This document shows, piece after piece, positions 1-34,900 of a stretch of DNA of 64,000 nt. The notes below the pieces were generated by a model, which saw only the letters and a program-made list of their open reading frames with translations, was not told the DNA's origin and ran no database searches. Each line of letters starts with the position of its first letter. The first letter of the stretch is position 1. The stretch is from Miscanthus floridulus (taxonomy: Eukaryota > Streptophyta > Magnoliopsida > Poales > Poaceae): positions 72,337,155 to 72,401,154 of the forward strand of contig NC_089581.1 in the NCBI RefSeq assembly GCF_019320115.1, in the 5' to 3' direction. The position numbers and the translations under genes are program-made.

Positions 1-1043
1 TTGAGATTCTATGGGATGATGTGTTCCCACTTTCAGAATTTGAAACCTTTTCTTAAGAATCCCAATAGCCCTCTCAATATGGTTTCTAAGAAGTGCATGA
101 TGATGATTGAAAAGCTCTTTGTGATCAGCATATTCTCTTCTTCGAGATGAGCGCCGCCGAAACTCAGCAATGTGATATCTAACTCCTCGATAAGGCGCCA
201 GGAATTGTGGTGCATTTGCATACCCACCATCCACAAGATAAAACTTTCCCTCAGGAACTTGGAAACCCTTGGAAATAGCTGATCGAAGAACTCCAGCATC
301 TGAAGCAGACCCTTCCCACCCACAAGAGATAAATGTGAAGTTCAGGTTGAAGTCACATGCTACCATGACATTCTGAGATAGTGTGCCTTTCCTATTCCTA
401 TATGGAGGGGCTTTCTCTTCTGCAATTGTGATAGGCACATGTGTGCCGTCGATAGCACCAATACAATTCTGTAAAAAAATGAAACTTAAAAACAGAGCAA
501 AATGTTGGAGAGACAGTAAGGTAGAGTGTTATGCCTTACCCGAAAAAAGGGCCAAAATCTAGGATCCGTAGCGATCTTGGGGTGAGTTTGGTTGGAAGTA
601 GGAAGCTTCACAAATCTATAGGTGAGAGTGGGAATGATATTGAAAACTGCCCTTATGTGCCTATGGACAGTTTCACCACTATGCTGAAATATTTTCTTCA
701 GTCTATCATTGCTAGCATTGTGTGAAATCATATACATAAACATCCCTAGCTGCTCCTCAACGGTAACACCTCGTGTGTCACGCAATAGACCCTCACACCT
801 AAGATAGTTACATGTCTCCTTAAATATTCGTGTCTCCATACGAAACTCAGATTTACACCAATTCTCGTGCCCCTCCAGAATTTCCTTCACCTTCTTAGCA
901 CCAGTATACTCGGAGGTATGCTCTGGCCTCTTCTCTTCATTCAAACATTCAAGTATTGCAGGAACAATGACAAGAAACAATTCATCATCATCTTCTTCTT
1001 CCATCTGTATGAATTTTCTAATTTTCTCCTTCCTAGAGCCCAT
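1..1043 (-). CDS. PIF/Harbinger-type transposase (HARBI1/ALP1-like nuclease), 3' end outside window
   Basis: Two exons are readable on the minus strand: 1043-540 and 468-1, joined by a short GT-AG intron (469-539) in phase 0. The first exon (168 codons) begins with an acidic N-terminus after ATG at 1043 and carries the helical region that usually precedes the nuclease in this family. The second exon carries the DDE nuclease: the first Asp in GAIDGTH right after the splice, the second Asp in LVDGGY, and the catalytic Glu in NHIERAIGILKKRF. The reading frame is open to the window edge, about 324 aa seen of a usual 400 or so. In known PIF/Harbinger elements this protein cuts and integrates DNA together with a Myb-like partner; domesticated ALP1-like copies also exist. 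I saw no Myb-like partner, terminal inverted repeat or 3-bp target duplication, so active element, relic and domesticated gene cannot be separated here. Confidence 0.88.
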
Positions 1044-2580
1044 TATCTAAAAGTTGCAAATAGAAACAAGCTGAGATATTATCCTACTTGTGTATTTATA
1101 ATAAAGTACGTGTTAGTACTTTATTTTTCTCTCTGAACCGAACAAGATCACAGATAGCAGTACTAATTCTGCAAGCATATTCATAGTGTGACCCTTATAT
1201 TTGACATTAGCATCAGCTCTATACCAGCTGAGATATAATTAGTAAAAGTCACATATGCCAAACAAACAAGAATGCATAGTCATAATTTTTGCAGAAATCA
1301 GCACAAAAAAATAATGCTGAGCAGACCAGCATCGCTTGAAATTACATAACAAATATATAAAATAGTATAATCTACGCATAGTTAACTGAAGATAGGCATT
1401 AGAGTTCCAAAATGTCTCACAGAGCATCATCTCAGCTTAGTTAACTATGCTTATCCTTTTTTGTGTTAGTCTTAGTCTCCTCTTTGCTTATCCTTTTTTG
1501 TGTCCTGTCCTGGCCTACCCCAATTTGTCGCTGGTATAGCAACATCAATTCATTAGCTAGACTCGCGGATAGTTTATTTACTACTGTTTATTTACTAAGG
1601 TTGCTCTTTAGACTTCATCACAACTGAAATATATACAACCATACTCATATATGTGTAATAAGATGTCATGTTTATACTTGTTTCCCAAACGTGTAAATTT
1701 CAAAGGAGCTCAGTACAGTTGACAGTGCATTCTAGGGGATTTTGCTTGCTTTCATGTCAATTTACCGTTATCACTACATTGTTCTAACCACTGTTTGTTT
1801 GACTATTAGATCTACTGCCACTTGTCCTAGCATAGAGTTGTCACATGCTTCTGATACAGAATTACGGAAACACTAGGATGCAAAGTGACGAGAAACCATT
1901 GATCCCAGATTTTGTCAGGACTCAGGACAAAGAAAAATCGTGTTTCTCAGCTAAAATACCATTTGGTTCTCTGGCTGTAGTTTTATCTTTGCCCTCAATT
2001 CTATGACTCTCGTTTTTATTGTACTCATACATCTCGTCAATTCCTTGATGGATTAAAGTAAAGTGAACTCGTACAGGATTGGTAAAAAAAGATCATGGAA
2101 ACGATTCGTACTTTAATATTAGAAAAAATATATATAGATGGTATAACTGTGAGTTGTTATGGATTTTAATTCTATATAAGAAAATACTCAATTAAAGTAA
2201 AGTGATGAATTCAAGTAGTTTAGGCCAACTTATTTTACTCGCAACTTGTTTTACGCGTATGTTTTTGGTTTTAAGCTTCAGAAAGTATATATAGGTATAC
2301 ATAGTTAACTGAACTACACTACTACTAATGAACACAGAGCACTATCGTAGGAAATGTCTCCTGGAAAAAGCTTACTAACACCTGACCAAGGTGTTTTTTT
2401 TAAAAAAGAACAGCAGTGTGATTATTGGCACTCGACAAAGACAGTGATGCTACTGGTGATTGGTGACATTCAGACTTTGGTTACACTATCAGTCCAAAAA
2501 TACAACTCTGAACATAAGATTCAGAACTCAACCAAATAATATGCACACCCTATACTACACTGCATGTAATCCACGATGGA
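1044..2580. other. AT-rich spacer without recognised gene
   Basis: No convincing coding region on either strand. A short stretch at about 1508-1530 (tggcctaccccaatttg) matches the end of a common grass repeat also seen in inverse orientation near 48980. The rest looks like ordinary AT-rich intergenic sequence, possibly including the upstream part of the Harbinger element. Confidence 0.5.
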
Positions 2581-3917
2581 ATCAGAAATTCCAGAATAGT
2601 CTAGAAGAGAATAGCGTGCAATCTGAAGTACTGTAGGAGCAGGCAAGTCCAAGAAGCAAGAACGGGAACAGGAACCGAGCCGGGTACTCACCTCTCCTTT
2701 CCCCTTCTCCCTCGTTGCTCCTGCTGCGCCTTATCGGTCGTCCCAAACTGCTCCTCCAATTCTTCGACGGGAGTGCAGAGAAATGAAGACCAACAGATCT
2801 AACAAGAAATAATATTTTGCAGTTGCAGATCAACTTCTCCCACGACAGATCTAACAAGAAACAACGGAGCCAAGATTGGGAAAGACAGAGGGGAAAGGGA
2901 CATGGAGACTCACCACGACGACGGACGGCAGGACAATTGGCGAAGACACGGCCCTGGAGAGTGACGACGTGCTCTAGGACGATGGTACCTGGGCGTTCTT
3001 GGCGAGACAGAACGGGGGCGGCCGCTGCAGATCCACTTCTCCCTGCAGATCTCCCGCTTCTTGGAGGGCTCGCGCTTCTTCGAACAGATCTAAAGCGGCC
3101 TGGTGACGCAGGGAGCAAGCGAGACGGGGAAGGAGTGAACGCCATGGGCGAGAAGAAAGCAAGCGAGACGGGGAAATAAATCGACGAGTGCCTCAACGGG
3201 AAAGGACCTACAAGGCGCGAAGACAAGTAGGATACGGGAGCAGCGGCGGCGGCACCATGACGGGCTGGGACGACAACGGCTAGCGCAAGCGATGGAGGCG
3301 GCGGCGCTCAAACCCTAGCCGCCATGCTTTCCTGGGCGAGGAGACACGGGAGGGCGAGGACCGAGCGAGTGCCGAGGAGACGGGGAAAGAAATAAACGGG
3401 TGCGGAGGAGTTTTTTCTTTTCCCCGTCGATTGATGCGGATAGAGTACAGAAGCCACGCGCTTTTTGTGGCTCGCGATGATTCCAAATGGGCACCGGGGA
3501 TCGACGGGAAAGCAAACGCACGGGCGCTTCTCCACCCGCGGATTGGACGGGGATCCCTGCGGGTATTGGGTACCCAAACGAGCCCTCAGTCGCCTTCTAA
3601 CCCCTCCGCTCGCGAGTCGCAACTGGTTTTGCCGTGATGCCGTCCGTTCCGTTCCACCACCTAGTCCCACTGAAGCTGGGCCCCGCACCCTTCGTTTCTC
3701 ACTGTCACATGGTCCCATTGATTCCGGGAGCCACTGACTGGCAGGCCCCACGTTCTCCCGCCCGCTTCCTCTCCATTACACCCTCTCTCCTCCGTGCCGC
3801 CGCGCTTTTCTCCTCCCGCGCCCCTCCGCGAGCTCCCTGCCCCTCGCGCTCCCGCCGGCGACAAGCTCCCGCCAGAGTTTGGTAGATCAGGGTGCTGTGC
3901 CGGCACGCGTGGAAGGG
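2581..3917. promoter_or_regulatory. GC-rich upstream region of the PP2A gene, possibly a bidirectional promoter
   Basis: Base composition turns sharply GC-rich from about 2640 up to the PP2A start codon, as is usual for grass promoters and 5' untranslated regions. Small internal duplications are visible: gatctaacaagaaa occurs twice between about 2793 and 2865, and gcaagcgagacgggga twice between about 3113 and 3175. The minus strand shows donor-like GGTGAGT sites near 2690 and 2915, so a divergent minus-strand transcript is possible, but no protein family was recognised in any frame. The long open frames here look like by-products of GC content. Confidence 0.4.
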
Positions 3918-27813
<23,896 letters not shown>

Positions 27814-28615
27814 GTTATTCTACATACTATTTTGGATTTTGTCCAATATTGCAATAGTGATGCTGGTCAGTAACATTTTTGTTGGATCTATATGATAACC
27901 GACCAGCAACAGTAAGAAAATGCGGAAGCTGCATATCCACGTTTGTCATTTAAAGAGGTGCGTCAGATCGACCTACATCTCAAGCTGTCAAAAGATCCGC
28001 TTGTTCTACCCAGTGGTGAATTGGCACCTCCCTTGGGCTTTTGGCCCCATAGACCTACTGTTTCGAAGGGCGTTGGGACGTCGGAGCTTACATTTTCAGC
28101 TTAAGTTGCCTCAGTTCTGTCTTCGGCGTCAGGCTAGTTTTGTGGTTGTGTGATTGATAGTTGTAACTTCTGTGATTAAATGACAACAGACAAGCTGATC
28201 TTGTTGCAAGAATTGGAAACAATTCAATGAATTCTGCTAGCTCTTCCTTTGTTTCTTTATCCATGCCCTTGATACACGAGTGTTAGCCACTCTTCTCATG
28301 TAGCAGTCACACGTTACAGTCAAGTTGTTCGCATCTCATTTTTGTCATGTTAATGCTCGTGGTAGTTAAATGAACAATGTTTGATTCTCATGTTTCTTGC
28401 ACTATCTTTTCTGAGCTCAACGGAAACTGCGACAGCAAAACGATGGCTTAATGTGGTACAGATGTATGGCCTAAATTCCAGAACAATGTGGGTCGCCTGC
28501 GCTTTGAAATTTTAGTTGTTCATTACACAAGTGATCTCAGTCTAGCTACTGCTCACCATCATCCAGGGCTTTCAACTCAAGGATATTTCCTTGCGTCTGC
28601 CTGTTGCTAGTATGC
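27814..28615 (+). other. PP2A 3' untranslated region and downstream flank
   Basis: Follows the PP2A stop codon directly. No coding potential was seen. The end of the transcript could not be placed; an A/T-rich stretch near 28165-28240 is the likeliest 3' end. Confidence 0.45.
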
Positions 28616-28628
28616 AGAATGGTTGCAA

Positions 28629-28899
28629 CTCGAGAATGGGCCTGTGGTCCAGCCACTAGGGTTCAAACCCCGGTGATAGCACCTTTTTTTGGATTTTTTT
28701 CATCATTTTCTGGATTTTTTTTTCTAGAATTTCCAGGGTATACACACACGTGCATATTCGGTAGTGCTACGCGTTTCCCACGCACTGGAGGTGATGCCTC
28801 CCAATCTCTTCTTTATGTGTGTACGGGCGAGCACGCGTGTTTGTGCTTATGGTGTGAGTGTGGAGTGCGTGAGTTATGTGAGTTATACCTGATAAAAAA
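28629..28899 (+). mobile_element. SINE with 13-bp target duplication
   Basis: The 13-bp direct repeat AGAATGGTTGCAA flanks the insertion (28616-28628, 28900-28912). The 271-bp insert has a B-box-like GGTTCAAACCC (28660-28670), a T-rich and CA/GT-rich body, and ends in a short A-run (gataaaaaaa). This is the form of a tRNA-related SINE; the family is not identified. Confidence 0.78.
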
Positions 28900-28958
28900 A
28901 GAATGGTTGCAAGTCTTTTCTTGTGTCGATACATGAGCCAAACAACAAAGATGTTATT

Positions 28959-29263
28959 TACTCGCCACCTCACTGGAACATCAGATATTACACACAGACT
29001 TTCCTCAACTACTACTCTACAAACAATTGCAAGGTTTACAAGGTTGCAAGAAACCAGAATTGCACGGTACACTCGTTATCTTCTCAAGCTCTTCAGTCTA
29101 CAAATAGGTCTGCAAATGAAGTATTATTTCAGTGTTCAAACTTGTCTCGTGTAAACAGATGCCCTCTAAGAGAGGCTCTGAACTCTCTAACCTGGGAGTG
29201 CTTCTCCCTCTTAACAGCATCATGCTGTTGAAATAAATAAATTGCCTGTTATCAAAAAAAAAA
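28959..29263 (+). mobile_element. Poly-A retroposon (truncated LINE or processed transcript)
   Basis: Direct repeats AAAGATGTTATT at 28947-28958 and 29264-29275 flank about 305 bp ending in a run of 13 A. A polyadenylation-like aaataaataaa lies at about 29231-29241. No protein was recognised, so a 5'-truncated LINE tail and a processed non-coding transcript remain equally possible. Confidence 0.68.
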
Positions 29264-29275
29264 AAAGATGTTATT

Positions 29276-30612
29276 GAGATGTTAGGCACTGTTACATTTG
29301 GTAACCACTACTATACCACAACAGAAAGGGCGACAAATTCTTGAGATTGTCTGGCAATGTACTGACTGAATCAGTGCAATGCAAGCAAAACGAAGACTCA
29401 AGTGCAAAAGTTAAACATCACTTTTACTTTTATCCCGAGAGATTAGGTCCAAGAGTCACACCACTTCTGTTGTAAAAAAGGATGGTTAAGAACGACGCGC
29501 GGGAGTGTGTTTTTGAAGCGTACGTGAAATCCAGATCCATGTATGTTTGCAACGAACTCATTCACTATTGCAGCAAAACAAGATGCTGTCGGATCCTTCG
29601 ATTCATCAGTATTTTTGGCCCTTCTACTCCAGCTGCGCAGTTTATCGACATTTGCCCATTCAAGAACAAAAAAGACGTGATAAGTTATTAACTTATCTTG
29701 GCTTAAATCTTTCTTCATCTATGGACATGGCAACTCATGAGATAAATGTGAATACAAGGGTTAGATTACTACTGCTAGTTAGGCTTAAATCATTCTTCAT
29801 CCATGGACATGGCAGGTAATGAGATAAATGTGCAGAGTTCAGATCACTACTACTATATTTTTTTTCTCTCAGCAAGCACTTTCCAGCTACAGATTAACCA
29901 AAAAAAGGTTCATTGTTTCGGGTAGCCTTCCACACTGAAAAAATTTGACGAGCGTCGATATTCTCTAGAAAATCACAACAATTTTGTTCTTGGCTGGAAA
30001 ATACAATCACCTATTCCAGATCGGATCTTAATTAAAACAATACACATGCCTCTTCTGTATTTCACAGTGCGTAATCCGTTTGCAACAAAAGATAGAGCGG
30101 AGCAGAAGCCTCAATCACCTGCCTGCTTCATTAGTAATATTATAACGAGTACTCTTAATTCTGATGCACACCAGTTCTCCTAATCCTTCTATGCACATGC
30201 AGGCCGGGCACCCGACACTACCTTGCTTTAGTAGACATATTTATATGTAATGCTACCCCAACTATAGCTACAAAGTCTCCTGATATTCAAATGATCTGAG
30301 TATTAATCAAAATTTTATTTGACATTAAAGACTGAAAAAGAAGCAAAACAAAAACGGCTACAACATTTACAACACAACTTTCAGCACTTTCAAGTAAATA
30401 AATCAGCATTTCTGGCTTTCTAGCATGTCGTGGTAGGGAAGTGCAAAAGCCAAAGTAATGCTTAACCACAAGAATTCAATTGGCGTGGCTGTAACTAGTG
30501 TACAGAAGATTGCAATTCTGTAAGATTCTGCAAGATGGTTCTCAGCACCAACCTCAAGCTGCTTCAATCAAAGACAATCTCCTCATGATCTGGGAGAAAG
30601 TAAACATGATTT
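29276..30612. other. Intergenic AT-rich sequence between PP2A and the ATXR4-like gene
   Basis: No gene recognised. A short imperfect duplication is present: gttaggcttaaat(c)attcttcatc...atggacatggca occurs near 29698-29732 and again near 29776-29815. The part next to 30613 is presumably the 3' untranslated region of the minus-strand gene. Confidence 0.5.
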
Positions 30613-31158
30613 CTAGTCTCCAGACAAGCACCGAAGGCAATGGCACTTGAAGCCAAATCCATCAGCAAGAATCTTCTGTCTAGCGTCGGCGTCTAAGGCT
30701 AGTATCGATGTAGCAGATGCGCAGCTCCTCGCCTATAACAGATGCAACAACTCAATACAACAATTTTGTTAGCATCTATGACTTTTGTTTTTGTTTTTAA
30801 TTGTGCACAAGGTTGCCAGTGTAACAGAACTCCTGTATAGCCATAAAGGTATCACTGCATTTCTCCATACCTTCTTCAATGTCACGGAGGGCCTTCAATT
30901 TCGCATCCGCATTATCCAGCCAAACTATGTGAGCACTTGGATCTGATAGTCAACACAAACAATAGTGCATATTTGAATCATTAATGCATAATGAAAAAAG
31001 GGTTATATTAAGCAGCCTAAAAATTTCTGCCATTGTATCAAATAGTATACTCCTGTCACTATAACATTACCATACATACAAAAGCTTAACTAAATATGTT
31101 CTTATATTGAGAGTAGTTTAGCAGAGACATCCACTATCAAATGCAATAGAAGCTAAGG

Positions 31159-31375
31159 GCGTGTTTGGTTGGTTCCCACACTTCGCCAGATTTCGCCACA
31201 TCTCCGATGCCGCACTTCCAGCTGCTGTTTGGTTGCTTCCCAGACGTCCGGCGCAGCCGCATCTTCTGAACTGCACGTAAGTCATTTTCCACGCCTGAAC
31301 TCGCCAAAAGTCAGGAGACGAAATCGGATGCCGCGCTTTCGGCGCGGCCGCTGCTGCGGCTGGGCGCACGTAGCA
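31159..31375. mobile_element. Probable MITE fragment in the ATXR4-like gene (intron F-G)
   Basis: Begins gggcgtgtttggttgg, a start shared by many grass hAT- and PIF-type MITEs, and is GC-rich within an AT-rich intron. No matching right end or target duplication was found; the right side abuts the Stowaway MITE at 31378. Confidence 0.4.
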
Positions 31376-31377
31376 TA

Positions 31378-31630
31378 CTCCCTCCGTCCCTATTTAAGTG
31401 TCGCCGCGCGATTCATGCCAGTCAAATTTTCTCAAGTTTGAAAGTTTGTAGAAAATATTATCAACATTTATCTCTAAATAAATTTATTATGAAAATAGAT
31501 TCAACGATCTATCTAATGATACTAATTATGTACTATAAATAATAATATTTTATTTTATATATTTAGTCAAATTTAAATATGTTTGACTTCTCGGAAAGTG
31601 AGAACGACAGATAAAAAGGGACAAAGGGAG
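31378..31630. mobile_element. Stowaway (Tc1/mariner) MITE, 253 bp
   Basis: Terminal inverted repeats CTCCCTCCGTCCC (31378) and GGGACAAAGGGAG (31618-31630) are flanked by the TA target duplication (31376-31377, 31631-31632). The AT-rich interior can form a hairpin. It lies in the intron between exons F and G of the ATXR4-like gene. Confidence 0.92.
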
Positions 31631-31878
31631 TAGTGAACAAGCACCATACCACAAGGATGGTGACAAATCCTGGAATTTGGCTGGTCAAGCTATCAACTAA
31701 ATCACTGCTAGCAAAACGAAATTTAAATAGCGAAGATGATAAAAAAAATGCATTCATTCCAAATGTATAGGTGAAGAGCGTACCACAGTCATGGTTGTAG
31801 AAAGAGGGGAGCATATAAACTGCATTGCCAACTGATGAATCACATGATATGGAGGCTGCCGCTGAGGATAAGAGATCT

Positions 31879-31963
31879 GTTGGAGTATGTGTGTATTAAG
31901 GCCCATATATGGCCCATGTATGACTCCCATATAGCTACCCTTCCAGGGTTAGCCCAAGAGTAG
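31879..31963 (+). repeat. Truncated 5' LTR of the exon-borne Copia element
   Basis: Matches the first ~84 bp of 37057-37161 and then departs after CCAAGAGTA. The last ~20 bp of the LTR and the primer-binding site are absent, which should prevent normal reverse transcription of this copy. Confidence 0.8.
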
Positions 31964-34900
31964 GTGGCCCACCACCTCCTCCCCCTCCCTCCTACTTCCA
32001 CTGCTTCCCCCCTCTTCCTTCCACCTGGGCGCAAATCGCGAGCCGCGCGCGCCCCGGAGACCCAGCCGCCGCCGCCGCTTCTCTTCTCGCCGCCGTGGCC
32101 CTTCCCGGCGCGGATGCGGGCCTCCCCGGCGCGGTTGCGGGCCTCCCCGGCGCGGATGCGGGCGGCGCGGCTGCGGACGGCGCGGATGCGGCGGCGCGGA
32201 TGCTCGCGCGGCTGCGGGCCTCCACGACGACGCCGCACGCGCGCGCGCGGACTTCCAGGCTCCTTTCCCGCCCCGCCTCCTCTGCCGTTTCACGCAGCGC
32301 CTCCACCGGACTCCGCCCTCGCAGCGGCTCTCGTCACCGCCCGGGCCGCTGCCGCGGAGGGCCAGGCACGCCTGCGCGCGGCGGTCCAAGCCTGGGAGCG
32401 GGAGCGCGATGCGGCCGATGTTCTGGCCCGTCAGATCGCCGAGGCGGAGCAGCTCCTCGTCCATCCGTTGTACCACGACACCACTGCCACCTCGTCTGCT
32501 TCACGTCCGTCCCCTACAGTGGTTCTCTGGCCCAACTCGGCTGATCCCCTCGTCGCGCAGCTGCACTACCAAGCCGGTGGTGTCCAGAACATCCGAAGCC
32601 TGGTTCCTGTCGTCCTCGACCCTGAGTCGCCCTCCTACGCCCGCTGGCGGGACCTGGTCCTTCTCATCCTCCGCCGCTACGCCCTCGACGACCACGTCCT
32701 CACCGACGCCCTGCCTGCGGCTCGAACCCCTTCATGGTTGCGTCTCGACAGCATCGTCCTCTCGTGGATCCTGGGGACCATCTCCCTCGACCTTCACGAC
32801 CTCGTCCGCAGCACCCCTGAGAGCACCGCCCGCCGGGCCTGGCTGGCGCTCGAGGGCCAGTTCCTGGGCAACGCCGAAGCCCGGGCCCTGCGTCTCGACG
32901 CAAGCTTCCGCACCTTCGTCCAGGGCGACCTCTCCGTTGGCGAGTACTGCCGGAAGATGAAGACCATGGCAGACTCCCTCGGTGACCTTGGCTGGGCCGT
33001 GGAGGACCGGATCTTGGTCCTCAACGTCCTTCGCGGCCTCAACGAGCGATACAGCCACCTCCGCACCTGGATCACCCGGCAGTGGCCCTTTCCCACCTTC
33101 CTCCAGGTCCGTGACGACCTTGTCATGGAGGAGCTCACTCAGGGCATCACGCCTGGGTCACTACCCGCGCCGGGGTCCTCGTCTTCCTCGACTGCTCTTG
33201 CCGCCACTCCTCCGCCACGTCCTTCCGCTCCACCAGCGTCGTCCCTTCTTGGTCCTCCTCCCGGGCCGAGCGGGGGTGGGGGGGGGCCGTGGCGGCCGTC
33301 GTCGACGCGGGGGGGGGGCGTGGTGCGGGCCCTGGCCGTGGGAGTACTCCGACGCCTCCACGGGGTACACCCTGGCCCTCCTTCAACAACCCTTGGTCAG
33401 GGCGCATCTCCATGTGGCCCTTCCGGGCTCCCGGGGGCGAGCCTGGTCCACCGGCGGCCATGCTCACTGGCGCCGTCCCAGTCGCCCCGTTCTCGTCGCC
33501 GTGGGCTCCACCTACCTGGACCACGCCAGGGCCTGTCGGTTGGGACCCGACGGCTTTGGCCCGCTCTTTCGGCACCATGACCCTGACTCCTCCAATCGGC
33601 CCAGACTGATCGCCGACTCGGGTGCTACCTTCCACACCACCCCCAACCCTGGTATACTCTCTTCTGTTCATCCTCCTTCTTCCTCCCACCCTTCGTCCAT
33701 CATGGTCGCCAATGGTTCGTGTCTTCCTGTCACTTCCGTGGGTGCCGCTCACACTCATGGCTCTTTTCGTCTTCCTGATGTCCTTGTTGCTCCCTCTATG
33801 GTTCACAACCTCCTTTCTATTCGTCGTTTTACAGCTGACAATTCCTGTTCTGTTGAATTTGACTCATCTGGTCTTACTGTGAAGGATTTGGCTTCCCGGC
33901 GTCCTCTTCTCCGATGTGACAGCACGGGGCCCCTTTACACCCTTCGGTTTCCTGCGTCTGCTTCTTCCGCTTCGCCCTCCGCTTCGTCAGCTGCTTTTGC
34001 CGCCACCACTTCATCCACTACATGGCACCGGCGTCTTGGGCATCCTGGCCGTAATGCTTTGACCCAGCTTAGTCGTAGTTCCGACATACCATGTACTCGG
34101 GCTCACGATGAGCACTTGTGTCAGGCATGCCAACTGGGCCGTCATGTTCGTCTTCCTTTCCCTACCTCCTCTTCCCATGCGACCCATATTTTTTATCTTG
34201 TACATTGTGACCTATGGACGTCTCCTGTTATGAGCATTTCTGGCTATAAATACTATCTTGTCGTGCTTGATGATTTCTCTCATTATTCTTGGACTTTTCC
34301 CTTGCGTGCTAAGTCTGATGCATTCCCCACGCTTCTCCACTTTTTCGCCTGGGTGTCTACTCAGTTCGGCCTCACCATCAGGGCCGTTCAGTGTGACAAT
34401 GGGCGTGAGTTCGATAACTCCAACTCTCGTGCTTTCTTCCTCTCTCACGGTGTGCAGTTACGCATGTCATGTCCCTATACCTCCTCCCAGAACGGTAAGG
34501 CTGAGCGCATGATTCGCACCACGAACGACACCATGCGCACCCTTCTGTTCCAGGCTTCGCTTCCTGCTCACTTCTGGGTTGAGAGTCTGCACACCTCCAC
34601 CTACCTCCTTAACCGCCTACCTTCCGTTGCCTGTCCGGCTCCCACTCCACACCACGCTCTCTTCGGTACCCCCCTCGTTACGATCACCTTCGTGTCTTCG
34701 GGTGTGCATGTTACCCTAACACCACTGCCACTGCTCCCCACAAGCTGGCTCCCCGTTCGACTCAGTGTGTCTTCCTCGGGTACTCCCCGAATCACAAGGG
34801 GTACCGTTGCTTTGACCTCACCTCTCGTCGGATCCTCATCTCTCGCCACGTGGTGTTTGACGAGTCCGTCTTCCCTTTCTCCACCACCTCCCCACCCCCC

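Noticed and set aside
2582..3906. Minus-strand genes upstream of PP2A
   Set aside because: Long frames overlap each other in a GC-rich promoter region and show no recognisable domain. A non-coding divergent transcript remains possible.
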